DNA of 18,145 nucleotides from CAZDET01 sp964504335 (GCA_964504335.1 CAZDET010000083.1:1-18145), one strand, 5' to 3'. Numbered from the stretch's first letter, positions 1 to 7,543 are shown. Numbers and translations: made by a program. The notes: a model not told the origin generated them from the letters alone.

Positions 1-364
1 AGTGCCATATTCGCCCACCACGAAGTAGCAGCGAAGCTAAACCACTCCGTTTTAGGTATATTTTCGACCAGGCTTCCTAACCGATGGTTCGGCAAGGCCT
101 GTGAAACAAAAATAAATACTCCCTTTGGGGGGTAGACCGCATAGAAAAAGAATCGTGACATTGCGTTGGCTTTACAAAATAAAAAAGCCGGTTGCCGAAC
201 GTCGATAACGGGTGCCATCTTTTTTACGGTTTTAAAAGGATATCGGCCTCTTTCAGATAAAATTGCCATTTTATTTGCCGGACTACAAATCCTTGAGGAT
301 TTTTGACTTATACCATCCAGATGGTCTACCAACCAACAAATCATTGTAATCGAACCCTAGAGTT
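1..364. other. Gene-free stretch upstream of the PhoD-like gene
   Basis: I see no supportable gene here. One frame is open from base 1 to a stop near 132, but it has no recognisable protein character, so a gene ending at the window edge cannot be shown. Two small inverted repeats lie near the downstream gene: AAATCC/GGATTT at 287-302 with a 4-base loop followed by T residues (a weak terminator-like hairpin), and ACCATC/GATGGT at 312-325 with a 2-base loop (an operator-like palindrome about 40 bases before the start at 365). On the minus strand a -7-like TATTTTTG at 114-107 could serve a gene beginning at the ATG at 8-6, but only two bases beyond that codon's successor are visible, so this stays a guess. 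Confidence 0.5.
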
Positions 365-1444
365 ATGCGTCAGGATGATTTCTTGTTAATAGCCTATTGT
401 TGTTGTGTACTAGTTGGGCTGTTCACTGCCTGCAACCCATCCGCGGAATCGACCGCCGAAGAAGCGGCACCCCAAACCTATACCATCGCCTTCGGTTCCT
501 GCGCCCACCAGGACAAAGACCAGCCCATGCTGGCGGTTGCCGCCGGGCTGCCGCCGGATGCCTTTGTGTTTCTTGGGGATAATATCTACGGCGACTCCCG
601 CATCATGGACACCCTGCGAGCCAAATACGGCCGGTTGGCTGCCAAACCGGAGTTTCAGCAATTGAAGCAGCAAACCCAGGTATTTGCCATTTGGGATGAT
701 CACGATTACGGCGAAAATGATTCCGGCCGCCACTACCCTTTCAAGGCCGAATCGAAGGATATTTTCATGGACTTCTGGGAGGTACCCCAGGAATCGGAGC
801 GCCGCCGGCACGCCGGGATTTACGGTACGGAATACCTGAAAAAAGGCGACCTGACCATTCAGCTGATCCTGTTGGACACCCGCACGTTTCGCGATGAGCT
901 CCTGCACCGCAGCCCGGAAGATACTTTGGGAGGGCATAAAAACGACTACATCCCCAACACCAAGCCCGACAGTACGTTTCTGGGAGCCGCCCAGTGGCAA
1001 TGGCTGGAAGGGGAGCTGACTAAATCCGCAGATGTACGCATCATCGCCTCCAGCAATCAATTCAGCCACGAGTACAACGGATGGGAATCCTGGACGAATG
1101 TCCCCCACGAGCAGCAACGCATGCTCGATCTGATTCGGCGCACAAAGGCCAACGGGGTCGTTTTCATTTCCGGCGATGTGCACTGGGGGGAGATTTCCAA
1201 GCTGGAGGTGCCGGACGGCTATCCTATCTACGACGTTACCTCCAGCGGCATCACCGAAACCTGGGATGTGATCGAGGGGAATACCCATCGCATCGGACCA
1301 CCGGTTCCACAGAATAATGTCGGGATGATCGAGGTGGCCAAATCGGCTGCCGGCACCCAGCTGACGCTGGCCGTCGTGGATTCGACGGCCGAGGCGGTGG
1401 TGCGGCACGTGGTGCCGTTGGAGGAGATTCGCTTTGCACAATAG
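365..1444 (+). CDS. PhoD-like metallophosphatase, probable lipoprotein
   Basis: This 359-residue protein looks like an alkaline phosphatase D (PhoD)-family phosphodiesterase/phosphatase that cleaves phosphate esters outside the inner membrane. The N-terminus is a short hydrophobic signal ending in LFTAC (Cys23), a plausible lipobox, so it is probably an envelope lipoprotein. The metallophosphatase motifs come in family order: FGSC at 43-46 (a Cys used as metal ligand in PhoD enzymes), FLGDNIYGD at 69-77, WDDHDYGEN at 110-118, LLDTRTF at 169-175, SSNQFS at 229-234 and SGDVHWGE at 269-276. The ATG at 365 gives a complete signal peptide and no other start is needed. Its stop lies 5 bases from the stop of the convergent ATPase gene, leaving no room for a separate terminator. 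The substrate cannot be read from the sequence. Family assignment is firm and lipoprotein status is likely, although the Phe in the lipobox is not ideal. Confidence 0.9.
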   Translation: MRQDDFLLIAYCCCVLVGLFTACNPSAESTAEEAAPQTYTIAFGSCAHQDKDQPMLAVAAGLPPDAFVFLGDNIYGDSRIMDTLRAKYGRLAAKPEFQQLKQQTQVFAIWDDHDYGENDSGRHYPFKAESKDIFMDFWEVPQESERRRHAGIYGTEYLKKGDLTIQLILLDTRTFRDELLHRSPEDTLGGHKNDYIPNTKPDSTFLGAAQWQWLEGELTKSADVRIIASSNQFSHEYNGWESWTNVPHEQQRMLDLIRRTKANGVVFISGDVHWGEISKLEVPDGYPIYDVTSSGITETWDVIEGNTHRIGPPVPQNNVGMIEVAKSAAGTQLTLAVVDSTAEAVVRHVVPLEEIRFAQ

Positions 1445-1449
1445 GCCAA

Positions 1450-4116
1450 TTACCCCCCAATCCGCTTCGTATAACAGGGCGGCAACTCGGCCGCCATTTC
1501 TTCTTGCTCGTTGGTCTTGACGCACAGGCAAGGGATGGTAGCCGATTTGGGCGTACTTGGATTTACTTCCACGGTTTGTCGATCCAGATCGAAGTAAAAG
1601 GACCAAGCCTGGAAATCGTTGGATTCGGTACCTGTCCAAAAGCCGACTTTTCCCGTGCGATAATCATTCACATTGATGACGGGGCAACCGCTCGGGGCGG
1701 TGAGGTCGCGGAAGGCCTGTTGTTCGTTGCCGTTGTACAGGCGGCCTACGAGAAATTCAATCTCCCCGACGCAGGGCAGCCGATAGCCTCGGGCGGCGCA
1801 GGCGTTGAGGGCTTCCTCCCAGGTGTAGGCGCGCCCGTTGTTGAGCGGTTCGGTCATCATCCAAAGCGGTCCGACTCGTTTAAACGTGGTCCCAGTGAAA
1901 TTCTGGCAGGGAGGAGACACCTGGCGGGTATTGAATTCGTTGGGGCGATCCACCGTGCGCGTTTCGATGATGGTATCTCGCATGGTGAGAGTCACCGTAT
2001 CGCGAGGGGCGAAGGGGCAACCGCGTTGTTTGAGCAGGCTGCGGATGCCTTTACCACACACATCGGAGTCGCCGTAGCTGGCCAGGAAGTCCTGGTAGGC
2101 GGCGCAGGTATTCACGTTTCTAGCCCGCAGGTAATCGGTCCAAACCACCGGATTGCGGGCATCCAATAAGGTTTGAAATTCCTCGGCACAGGGGGCGTCA
2201 TCTCCGTATTCGCAGAGGTAGTTGAGATAGGCTTCAGAGCTGTCTTCTTGTTTGGCCTGGTAGCAGGGATCCTGTGAACGAGCGAGCGATCGGCTCATCC
2301 AGGCGGCAAACAATACGGCTCCAATCAAAGCCAGCAGGCAAAAGAGGAGTAAGCGGCGCAACCAGTGATTAGGCGGTTGGTTGGCTACCACCAGGGGGGC
2401 GACGGCGGCGTAAGTTGATTTCGATTCTTTGCACCCGCACTCTTTTTTACTGTCGACCAACTCGTCGATTTCTTCCAATACCAGCTGGTCCGAATTGGCT
2501 CCATTAGAAGATAACTGGCTTTGGAGATTGGCTACGCGCCGGGCTACGAATTGCTCGACCACTTGTTCCGGCGGGTCTATCTTTTCGATGGCCTCGGGGC
2601 TGATGGTAGGTAGCACGCGATCGGAATTTCGACAGACCGCCTGATGTACTTCGTGAAGGTAAATCTGCGCGCAATGAAAGGGTACCTTGCCCTTTGGGTC
2701 GGCGAGCTTTTCGCTGATTGTCTTAGCGACCTTATCGGGCTCTTTGACGATGAGTTTCTGCAGGATCTGCATCGCCTCCAGCAGACGCACGATAGCCTGT
2801 ACCATTTCACCCTTGGTGAGGGAGCGCAGGTGGTAGCGGTTTTTCAGCAGGGTAGGCAAAAACCGCTCGTAGTCTGCTAATTGGGCCAGGTGCGACTCGC
2901 GTGCGACGAGAATAGTGCGGCAGGTAAAGGCATCGATAAATTGCAAGGTATTCAAGAACCGAAAGAACGATTCGCGTTCCGCTTCCTCCACGGAGGCGTC
3001 GAATAGGGTTTCCAACTGGTCGAAAATCAGGTAGACCGGTTTGGAATGCTGCTCGTAGAGCAGATGCAACAATTCAATTGGATCTTCGGTATCGGGTGGA
3101 ATATCGTCTTGGGTCAGGTGTTGTCGGAGCTCTTCCTGCAGGGCCGGTAGGATGCCGTCGGCCCCTCGCTGTACCTGCACGGTGAACCACCCGGCATTAT
3201 CGATCTTCTTGGCCAGTCCGCACTGAACGAGGCTCGTTTTTCCTACCCGGGCCGTACCGTAGAGTAAAATCAGCGGATGGGCGGATAGCTGTTCGAACAG
3301 TTCTTCCGCATCGCGTTCCCGTCCGAAAAAGAGATCGAATTCGCCCCGGTCGTAAGGGCTGAACAATTTGAAAATAGGATCGCAAGGCATCAGGGAAGCC
3401 GGCAGCGACCGAAGCGCTTTATTGGGGACAATAACGGGAAACACTTCAAAATGGGTGCGTTCCCAATTCAGGCGGGGGGCGAATACGAGCAGCCACTCGC
3501 GGGCCAGGTCGTTCAGTTTTTCCGCATCATCGTTCTGGGCCAATTGTCGGATCAATTCGACGATTTCTGCATCCCGTACATCTTCCGAGGGATAGGCCTG
3601 GCTACGGAACAAGGCCTGACCGGTGTCGTCGCGAAATACGAAGTGGATCGTTTCCCCCGAGTCTTTGTCGTAGGGTAAGCGATCGACATTGGGACAGTCC
3701 GTAATGCAGGGGTACGCCCGCTGCGGATGAAACCAATCGGCGGGGCGCGTCCACTCTGTTTCTTCTTTGAGGTGGTACGTCGGTAGATCGAAATCCGTTT
3801 GCTGGGCGGCTTGCTGCAATCGGGCAAGAACATCCCGAGCATCTTGCTGCGACTCAAAGGTGGGTTGGCGGCCGTTGAAGGCGAGTTTAGCCCCCTTGAA
3901 AAGGACCAGGTAGTGTTGGTCCTGAAGTTCTACGAGGAACTGCTCTGATGAGTCTCCGGCGGTGCGCAACTCTTTTATAAGGGCATCGATCGCTTCTTTG
4001 CAGGCCTCTGCATCCGGATAGATGGGACTGATAAACCGGTAATTCCCCTCCTGTACTTGGAAGTAGGCGATGGAGCTATTGTAGCGTTCATCCAGGCCAT
4101 AGATGGTCAATTCCAT
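1450..4116 (-). CDS. Membrane-anchored STAND-type ATPase with YegP-like repeats and FISUMP-like C-terminus
   Basis: This is a large multidomain signalling ATPase (888 residues from the ATG at 4116-4114). An in-frame upstream ATG at 4218 would add 34 residues with no domain character, so I prefer the inner start. A weak -7-like TACATTTA at 4178-4171 fits that choice. Residues 15-51, 59-103, 156-193 and perhaps 207-241 resemble YegP/DUF1508 repeats (for example GQALFRSQAYPS followed by a helix). An nSTAND-like P-loop ATPase follows: an FFGRERD lead-in, Walker A GTARVGKT at 287-294, and Walker B LIFDQLE around 363-369. A basic-flanked hydrophobic helix lies at 587-606. Then come two roughly 30-residue repeats with a YL..YG....C pattern and many cysteines, and a FISUMP/DUF1566-like domain at about 748-866 (WMMTEP, YTWEEA, RLP, FWTGTESN, CLCV). 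I infer a cytoplasmic ATPase with an oxidised extracytoplasmic sensor domain. No effector enzyme is fused to it. The ATPase call is firm; the N-terminal repeat call is moderate. Confidence 0.82.
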   Translation of the reverse strand: MELTIYGLDERYNSSIAYFQVQEGNYRFISPIYPDAEACKEAIDALIKELRTAGDSSEQFLVELQDQHYLVLFKGAKLAFNGRQPTFESQQDARDVLARLQQAAQQTDFDLPTYHLKEETEWTRPADWFHPQRAYPCITDCPNVDRLPYDKDSGETIHFVFRDDTGQALFRSQAYPSEDVRDAEIVELIRQLAQNDDAEKLNDLAREWLLVFAPRLNWERTHFEVFPVIVPNKALRSLPASLMPCDPIFKLFSPYDRGEFDLFFGRERDAEELFEQLSAHPLILLYGTARVGKTSLVQCGLAKKIDNAGWFTVQVQRGADGILPALQEELRQHLTQDDIPPDTEDPIELLHLLYEQHSKPVYLIFDQLETLFDASVEEAERESFFRFLNTLQFIDAFTCRTILVARESHLAQLADYERFLPTLLKNRYHLRSLTKGEMVQAIVRLLEAMQILQKLIVKEPDKVAKTISEKLADPKGKVPFHCAQIYLHEVHQAVCRNSDRVLPTISPEAIEKIDPPEQVVEQFVARRVANLQSQLSSNGANSDQLVLEEIDELVDSKKECGCKESKSTYAAVAPLVVANQPPNHWLRRLLLFCLLALIGAVLFAAWMSRSLARSQDPCYQAKQEDSSEAYLNYLCEYGDDAPCAEEFQTLLDARNPVVWTDYLRARNVNTCAAYQDFLASYGDSDVCGKGIRSLLKQRGCPFAPRDTVTLTMRDTIIETRTVDRPNEFNTRQVSPPCQNFTGTTFKRVGPLWMMTEPLNNGRAYTWEEALNACAARGYRLPCVGEIEFLVGRLYNGNEQQAFRDLTAPSGCPVINVNDYRTGKVGFWTGTESNDFQAWSFYFDLDRQTVEVNPSTPKSATIPCLCVKTNEQEEMAAELPPCYTKRIGG

Positions 4117-4272
4117 GAGGTCGGTTGTGGTGAAAGGGCGCTGGCAAGGGGGACTCCAAAGCTGGAAAGCTAAATGTAGTGTTTTCTGGCAATTTTGGTA
4201 AGCCGATCCTTTCCCCATTACGATAAATGCAAAAAAAGCGAATGCTGATTGGCTGCTTTCTTAGTTTTTGCC

Positions 4273-4301
4273 TTGACTTTCAGCGGCCAATCGCCTATAT
4301 T
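4273..4301 (+). promoter_or_regulatory. Promoter candidate TTGACT-17-TATATT
   Basis: TTGACT at 4273-4278 and TATATT at 4296-4301 are separated by exactly 17 bases. The downstream box reads TATATTAC, which also partly fits the Bacteroidota -7 pattern TAnnTTTG. It points toward the permease gene, with the expected transcription start near 4308, over 300 bases before that gene's ATG. It is the best-spaced two-box promoter match I found in the window. Confidence 0.5.
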
Positions 4302-4328
4302 ACGAGAGCTATCCAATTCGATTAGTCG

Positions 4329-4343
4329 CTGCCCATCGGGCAG
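4329..4343 (+). repeat. Perfect hairpin CTGCCC-ATC-GGGCAG
   Basis: A six-base perfect inverted repeat with a three-base loop begins about 20 bases after the predicted transcription start of the promoter at 4273-4301. It would fold at the 5' end of that transcript. No T-run follows, so it is not a terminator; an RNA-stabilising or regulatory stem is possible. Confidence 0.45.
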
Positions 4344-4642
4344 TGATTTGCTCACAACCCACTTTTAATACGGCCGTTACCATTGCTGGTAGTCGCGTGC
4401 GGAGTGCGCGTTTGGGCTACCTGTGACCCTTCAGGCGAGCAGGTTTGGTGGGCGGGCTATTTTTATTACCCACCCACGATGGTGTGCCCCGGGCCGAGCC
4501 GGCGGCCGGTCCAGGAACCGGGGGTTCAACCTATGCCTTCAAACGCGTTCGACCCGTATCGAAGGGGTTTGCTCTTTTTTCCCTTTCTTTTCTGGTAAGT
4601 ATCACTAAATTGTTGCTGGTTCACGTATCCGGTAAATGACGT

Positions 4643-6853
4643 ATGGAAAGCAATTCCAGTAAATCCACCATTGAAACCGAACTTAGTCGCGATCTAGGCC
4701 TTACCTCCACCTTGGCCATCGGCATCGGTACCATGATTGCGGCCGGTATTTTCACACTCTCCGGGTTGGCGATTCGCAATGTTGGTTCTGCGGCCATTCT
4801 TTCGTTCTTGTTGGCGGCAATGGTTGCCCTGTTTACCGCACTGACCTATTGCGAGTTCGTATCGATCTATCCGCGCAGCGGAGAGGGCTATTTGTATGCC
4901 CGCAAGACGTTTCCGGCACCGCTGGCTTATTTTGTCGGTTGGGCCTTATTCTTAGGATATACGTCTTCTTGTGCGTTTTATATAGCCAGCCTGTCGAGTT
5001 ATTTCAATGAGTTTGTCTACCACCTGCCTTTGGAAGCGCTGTTCGGGATTATCATGCTGATCGGACTGACACTGCTCAACATAAAGGGCACCAAAGAAAG
5101 CGGAAGGTTCCAGATAGTCGTCACGGCTGCCAAGGTAGTACTGCTGATTTGGTTTGTTTACGGCGGCTTGCGGTTCGTCGATATGGAGGAGGTCGCCAAT
5201 AAGTTCAGCGACGATGCTATGATGATTGGCACCACTGCCGCAATGGTATTCATTACCTTCTTCGGCTTTTCGGCCATTGCTGCTTCCGCCGGAGAAGTAA
5301 AGAATCCGGTGAAGACCATCCCCCGGGCTATTTTCATTTCGATGGGAGTAGTAACGCTGCTGTACACCCTCGTGGTGTTAGTCGTGCTTTTTGCCGGCCT
5401 GACGGAGTATACCGAGTCGTCTATGGGAGCAGCTGCCCAGCGATTTCTAGGGTCTTGGGGGGGCTACGTCATCATTGGCGGCGCAATTTTTTCGATGGTG
5501 TCGGCCTCGAATGCTTCGATCATGGCGGGCTCGCGGGTAGTGCTTTCAATGAGCCAGCTGCGGCATCTGCCACGAGAGATCGGTCTAATCAATGCACAAA
5601 CCCGCACACCGATCATTGCGGTAATGCTGGTAGGCGGAGCCATTTTGATTTTTGCGCTGATTCTCCCACTTGAGGAATTGTCGTATTTCGCCAATACGGT
5701 GCTGCTTTTGGCCCTGATTTTAGTCAATGCAGCCCTCATCGTCCACCGTCGGAAATATCCGGATATCAAGCGGCCCTTCCGGGTACCGCTGGTACCTCTA
5801 TTGCCAGGGCTGGGCATTTTGGCCAACTTGTATCTGATCGGTCAGATTATTCAGCATTCCATTCCGTTCTTTCTGGCCTTGGGAGCGCTGTTGGTAGGTA
5901 TTCTGGCATTTATTGCCTGGAAGGGAACGCAGCCGGAGATTGAAGCCATTGAGGCACCCGCTTCGCACATCGCCCTCAGCCACGGGCGAGCGACCGACGA
6001 CCCCAACCGATTCCGCATTTTACTCCCAGTGGCCAACCCTTACAATGTGGAAAAACTCATCGAGTTAGCGGCAACGATCGCCCGTGAAAAGAAGGGGGAG
6101 GTATTGTTGTTGCGGGTAGTGACCGTTCCCGACCAGCTACCACCAACCAACTACGACGAAGCGGTCGTAGAGGAAGAAGAACTTTTTCTCAAGCGGGCCC
6201 GCGCTACCGCGGAGCGTTACCAGGTGCCCTCCCACTCGATCATCCGGGTAAGCCACAGCATTGCCCGAGCCATCCTGGAAACGGCCCGGCAGCATTCCGT
6301 CAATTTGATTCTCCTGGGCTGGAAGGGATATTCTACCAATAAAGAACGCATCCTCGGCTCGGTGACCGACGCAGTCGTGACCCACGCCCGCACAGACATC
6401 ATGCTGGTCAAAATTATGGAAGACGCCAACTTCCAGCGCATCCTGCTACCTACCGCCGGGGGCGAACATGCGAAATGGGCGGAGCAATACGGTGCCACTA
6501 TTGCCGATCAATCCGGCGGGTGCCTCACCGTTTGCCAAGTAACCCGACCGAAGGCGAGCAACGGCGTCCACCAGCGGCTTCTCGAGGAGGCCAGAGCCCG
6601 AATCAAGCAAATCAAACCGGCCATTTCCGTAACTACCCAATTGCTGTCCAATAATTCGGTCAGCAAGGGCATCGTCGAAGCCGCTGCCGATTACGATACG
6701 GTAATGTTAGGCGCTGCCAGCAAAAGCTTCAACCCCAAGGTACTATTCGGAAATATCCCCGAGGAAGTTGCCCGCGAGACCGACAAGACCGTTATCGTGA
6801 TAAAGCACCACAACTCCGTAAAAGCACTGTATGGCCGTGTTATGGGGGAATAG
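4643..6853 (+). CDS. APC-family amino acid permease fused to two universal stress protein domains
   Basis: Residues 1-430 form a twelve-helix amino acid/polyamine/organocation (APC) transporter of the inner membrane. The first helix carries the family glycine-rich signature GIGTMIAAGIF, which forms the substrate site in APC proteins. The substrate is probably an amino acid but cannot be named. The cytoplasmic tail has two UspA-like domains, at about 453-590 and 593-736. The first keeps the ATP-binding pattern G-2X-G-9X-G(S/T), as GWKG then nine residues then GS near 558. The second, GAASKSFNPKVLFGN near 689, is a degenerate version. This transporter-Usp fusion is a known architecture, in which the Usp part is thought to sense nucleotide or energy state. 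The ATG at 4643 starts just before the SS..TIETELSRDLGL helix typical of these transporters. It has a long upstream region with its own promoter candidate. No terminator is obvious after the stop. Confidence 0.93.
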   Translation: MESNSSKSTIETELSRDLGLTSTLAIGIGTMIAAGIFTLSGLAIRNVGSAAILSFLLAAMVALFTALTYCEFVSIYPRSGEGYLYARKTFPAPLAYFVGWALFLGYTSSCAFYIASLSSYFNEFVYHLPLEALFGIIMLIGLTLLNIKGTKESGRFQIVVTAAKVVLLIWFVYGGLRFVDMEEVANKFSDDAMMIGTTAAMVFITFFGFSAIAASAGEVKNPVKTIPRAIFISMGVVTLLYTLVVLVVLFAGLTEYTESSMGAAAQRFLGSWGGYVIIGGAIFSMVSASNASIMAGSRVVLSMSQLRHLPREIGLINAQTRTPIIAVMLVGGAILIFALILPLEELSYFANTVLLLALILVNAALIVHRRKYPDIKRPFRVPLVPLLPGLGILANLYLIGQIIQHSIPFFLALGALLVGILAFIAWKGTQPEIEAIEAPASHIALSHGRATDDPNRFRILLPVANPYNVEKLIELAATIAREKKGEVLLLRVVTVPDQLPPTNYDEAVVEEEELFLKRARATAERYQVPSHSIIRVSHSIARAILETARQHSVNLILLGWKGYSTNKERILGSVTDAVVTHARTDIMLVKIMEDANFQRILLPTAGGEHAKWAEQYGATIADQSGGCLTVCQVTRPKASNGVHQRLLEEARARIKQIKPAISVTTQLLSNNSVSKGIVEAAADYDTVMLGAASKSFNPKVLFGNIPEEVARETDKTVIVIKHHNSVKALYGRVMGE

Positions 6854-6891
6854 CCTGGTCACATTTTTGCGCTTCGGCTACAAATAGATGA

Positions 6892-6914
6892 ACCCGCTAC
6901 AATGAAAGGCGGGT
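6892..6914 (+). repeat. Hairpin ACCCGC/GCGGGT after the permease gene
   Basis: ACCCGC (6892-6897) and GCGGGT (6909-6914) can pair around an 11-base loop, 38 bases past the permease stop. The sequence after it is AAATTTACTCC rather than a clean T-run, so it is at best a weak terminator for the permease transcript. Confidence 0.35.
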
Positions 6915-6931
6915 AAATTTACTCCTAAAGG

Positions 6932-6959
6932 AACTACCCGACGAATCACCGGGTTAGTT
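6932..6959 (+). repeat. Imperfect inverted repeat AACTACCCG / CGGGTTAGTT
   Basis: AACTACCCG at 6932-6940 pairs with CGGGTTAGTT at 6950-6959, with one bulged T and a 9-base loop. It sits between the hairpin at 6892-6914 and the palindrome at 6987-7004, so the short gap before the small exported-protein gene holds three consecutive dyads. Its role is unknown. Confidence 0.35.
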
Positions 6960-6986
6960 GGTCGAAGAATCTGCGAAATTCGAATA

Positions 6987-7004
6987 ATAAAATGAACATT
7001 TTAT
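6987..7004. promoter_or_regulatory. Perfect AT-rich palindrome, operator-like
   Basis: ATAAAATG (6987-6994), AA, then CATTTTAT (6997-7004) is a perfect 8+2+8 dyad about 58 bases before the start of the small exported-protein gene. Its size and near-contiguous arms resemble a dimeric regulator site more than an RNA hairpin, because a two-base loop cannot fold tightly. No regulator gene lies beside it. Confidence 0.4.
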
Positions 7005-7061
7005 CGGGAAATGGCTGAATCTTCAGTCATCCTAAAACGCTATTACACACTCTAAAACCCA

Positions 7062-7478
7062 ATGCACATGCGACGCCTAATCGCTCTATTTAGCCTGTTT
7101 TTTGCGTTGTTTATTTTTGCCAACGAGGCGCAAGCCCAATCCGGCAACACCCACGTGTACGTCAACGCACAAGAGCTCAATACCCAACAGCTCAACTACC
7201 TCCAATCCCTCATCGGTCAGGTACATCCTGGCAGCTATTACCTCGACCAGGCCGGCAACTTCGGGGTGGAGGGGCAGTATCCACACGTCAACCTGCGCCG
7301 GGCCGTACAGGCTGCCCGTCAGAACCATACTCCGCAATCGGCGCAGACCTCCCCGTACACCAACTCGGGGAACAGCGGGTATTTCCGAAAGGAAGGCTCC
7401 AACCGCATTTATTACCACCAAAACAATGGCCCCCTTATCCTCGGCGTGCGCGGTGGCGTGGCCTACCAGGGGAATTAA
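7062..7478 (+). CDS. Small exported protein of unknown function
   Basis: I do not recognise a named family. The 138-residue product begins with a clear signal peptide: basic MRR, a long hydrophobic core, and a cut after AQAQ near residue 26. The mature part is small and polar. Residues 30-72 contain a compact motif: HVYVNAQELN, then QLNYLQSLIG, then PGSYYLDQAGNFGVEG. That is a short strand, a helix, and a Pro-Gly-aromatic/Gly-rich hairpin. The middle (85-105) is Gln/Ser/Thr/Asn-rich and probably disordered. The C-terminal third (GYFRKEGSNRIYYH) is aromatic and basic. The ATG at 7068 is an equally good start, two codons later. The gene stands alone between a dyad-rich upstream gap and a strong terminator, so it is probably monocistronic and located outside the inner membrane. 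No catalytic residues stand out. Confidence 0.72.
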   Translation: MHMRRLIALFSLFFALFIFANEAQAQSGNTHVYVNAQELNTQQLNYLQSLIGQVHPGSYYLDQAGNFGVEGQYPHVNLRRAVQAARQNHTPQSAQTSPYTNSGNSGYFRKEGSNRIYYHQNNGPLILGVRGGVAYQGN

Positions 7479-7486
7479 GGAATAAT

Positions 7487-7543
7487 GGTTGAGGCTTAGG
7501 ACAAAGGGGAGAAAGCCCTAAACCAAAGCCTCAACCTTTTTTT
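7487..7543 (+). terminator. Rho-independent terminator
   Basis: An 11-bp perfect stem, GGTTGAGGCTT (7487-7497) with AAGCCTCAACC (7526-7536), is followed directly by seven T residues (7537-7543). The loop is long (28 bases) and can form a small inner AGGG/CCCT-type pairing. It begins 9 bases after the stop of the small exported-protein gene and should separate that transcript from the amidohydrolase gene. Confidence 0.9.

Larger units (their letters stand above)
4219..4642 (+). other. Long non-coding region, possible structured leader or small RNA gene
   Basis: This 424-base stretch lies between divergent genes. It holds a promoter at 4273-4301, a perfect hairpin at 4329-4343, and a GC-rich segment at about 4380-4545. 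Further small stems in that segment are GGTGGG with CCCACC around 4446-4475, GAACC/GGTTC with a 3-base loop near 4515-4528, and TTCGA/TCGAA at 4548-4563. A T-rich tract (CTCTTTTTT) follows near 4572-4580. A transcript from the promoter to that tract would be about 270 nt; if read through, the region is a roughly 330-nt leader for the permease. I looked for RNase P, tmRNA, SRP RNA and tRNA signatures and found none. Three overlapping short frames are open here simply because stops are rare, and I do not call them genes. Confidence 0.35.

Noticed and set aside
1..132. C-terminal end of a gene entering from the left edge
   Set aside because: One plus-strand frame is open to a stop near 132, but 43 codons of open frame with no protein-like pattern is not evidence of a gene.
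410..1639. 409-codon open frame antisense to the PhoD-like gene
   Set aside because: The sense frame carries all PhoD motifs. The antisense product is Gly/Arg/Pro-rich with no domain and runs into the ATPase gene. It is a codon-bias shadow.
4515..4535. T-arm-like GGTTCAA, suggesting a tRNA or tmRNA end
   Set aside because: The flanking bases do not form an acceptor stem or a proper T-stem, and no anticodon arm or CCA-type end is present. The pairing seen is a local GAACC/GGTTC hairpin.
4383..4639. Three overlapping short open frames upstream of the permease
   Set aside because: All three frames are open over the same GC-rich stretch, which indicates absence of stops rather than coding. The products are Trp/Pro/Arg-rich without signal or domain. 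A structured RNA is the better reading.
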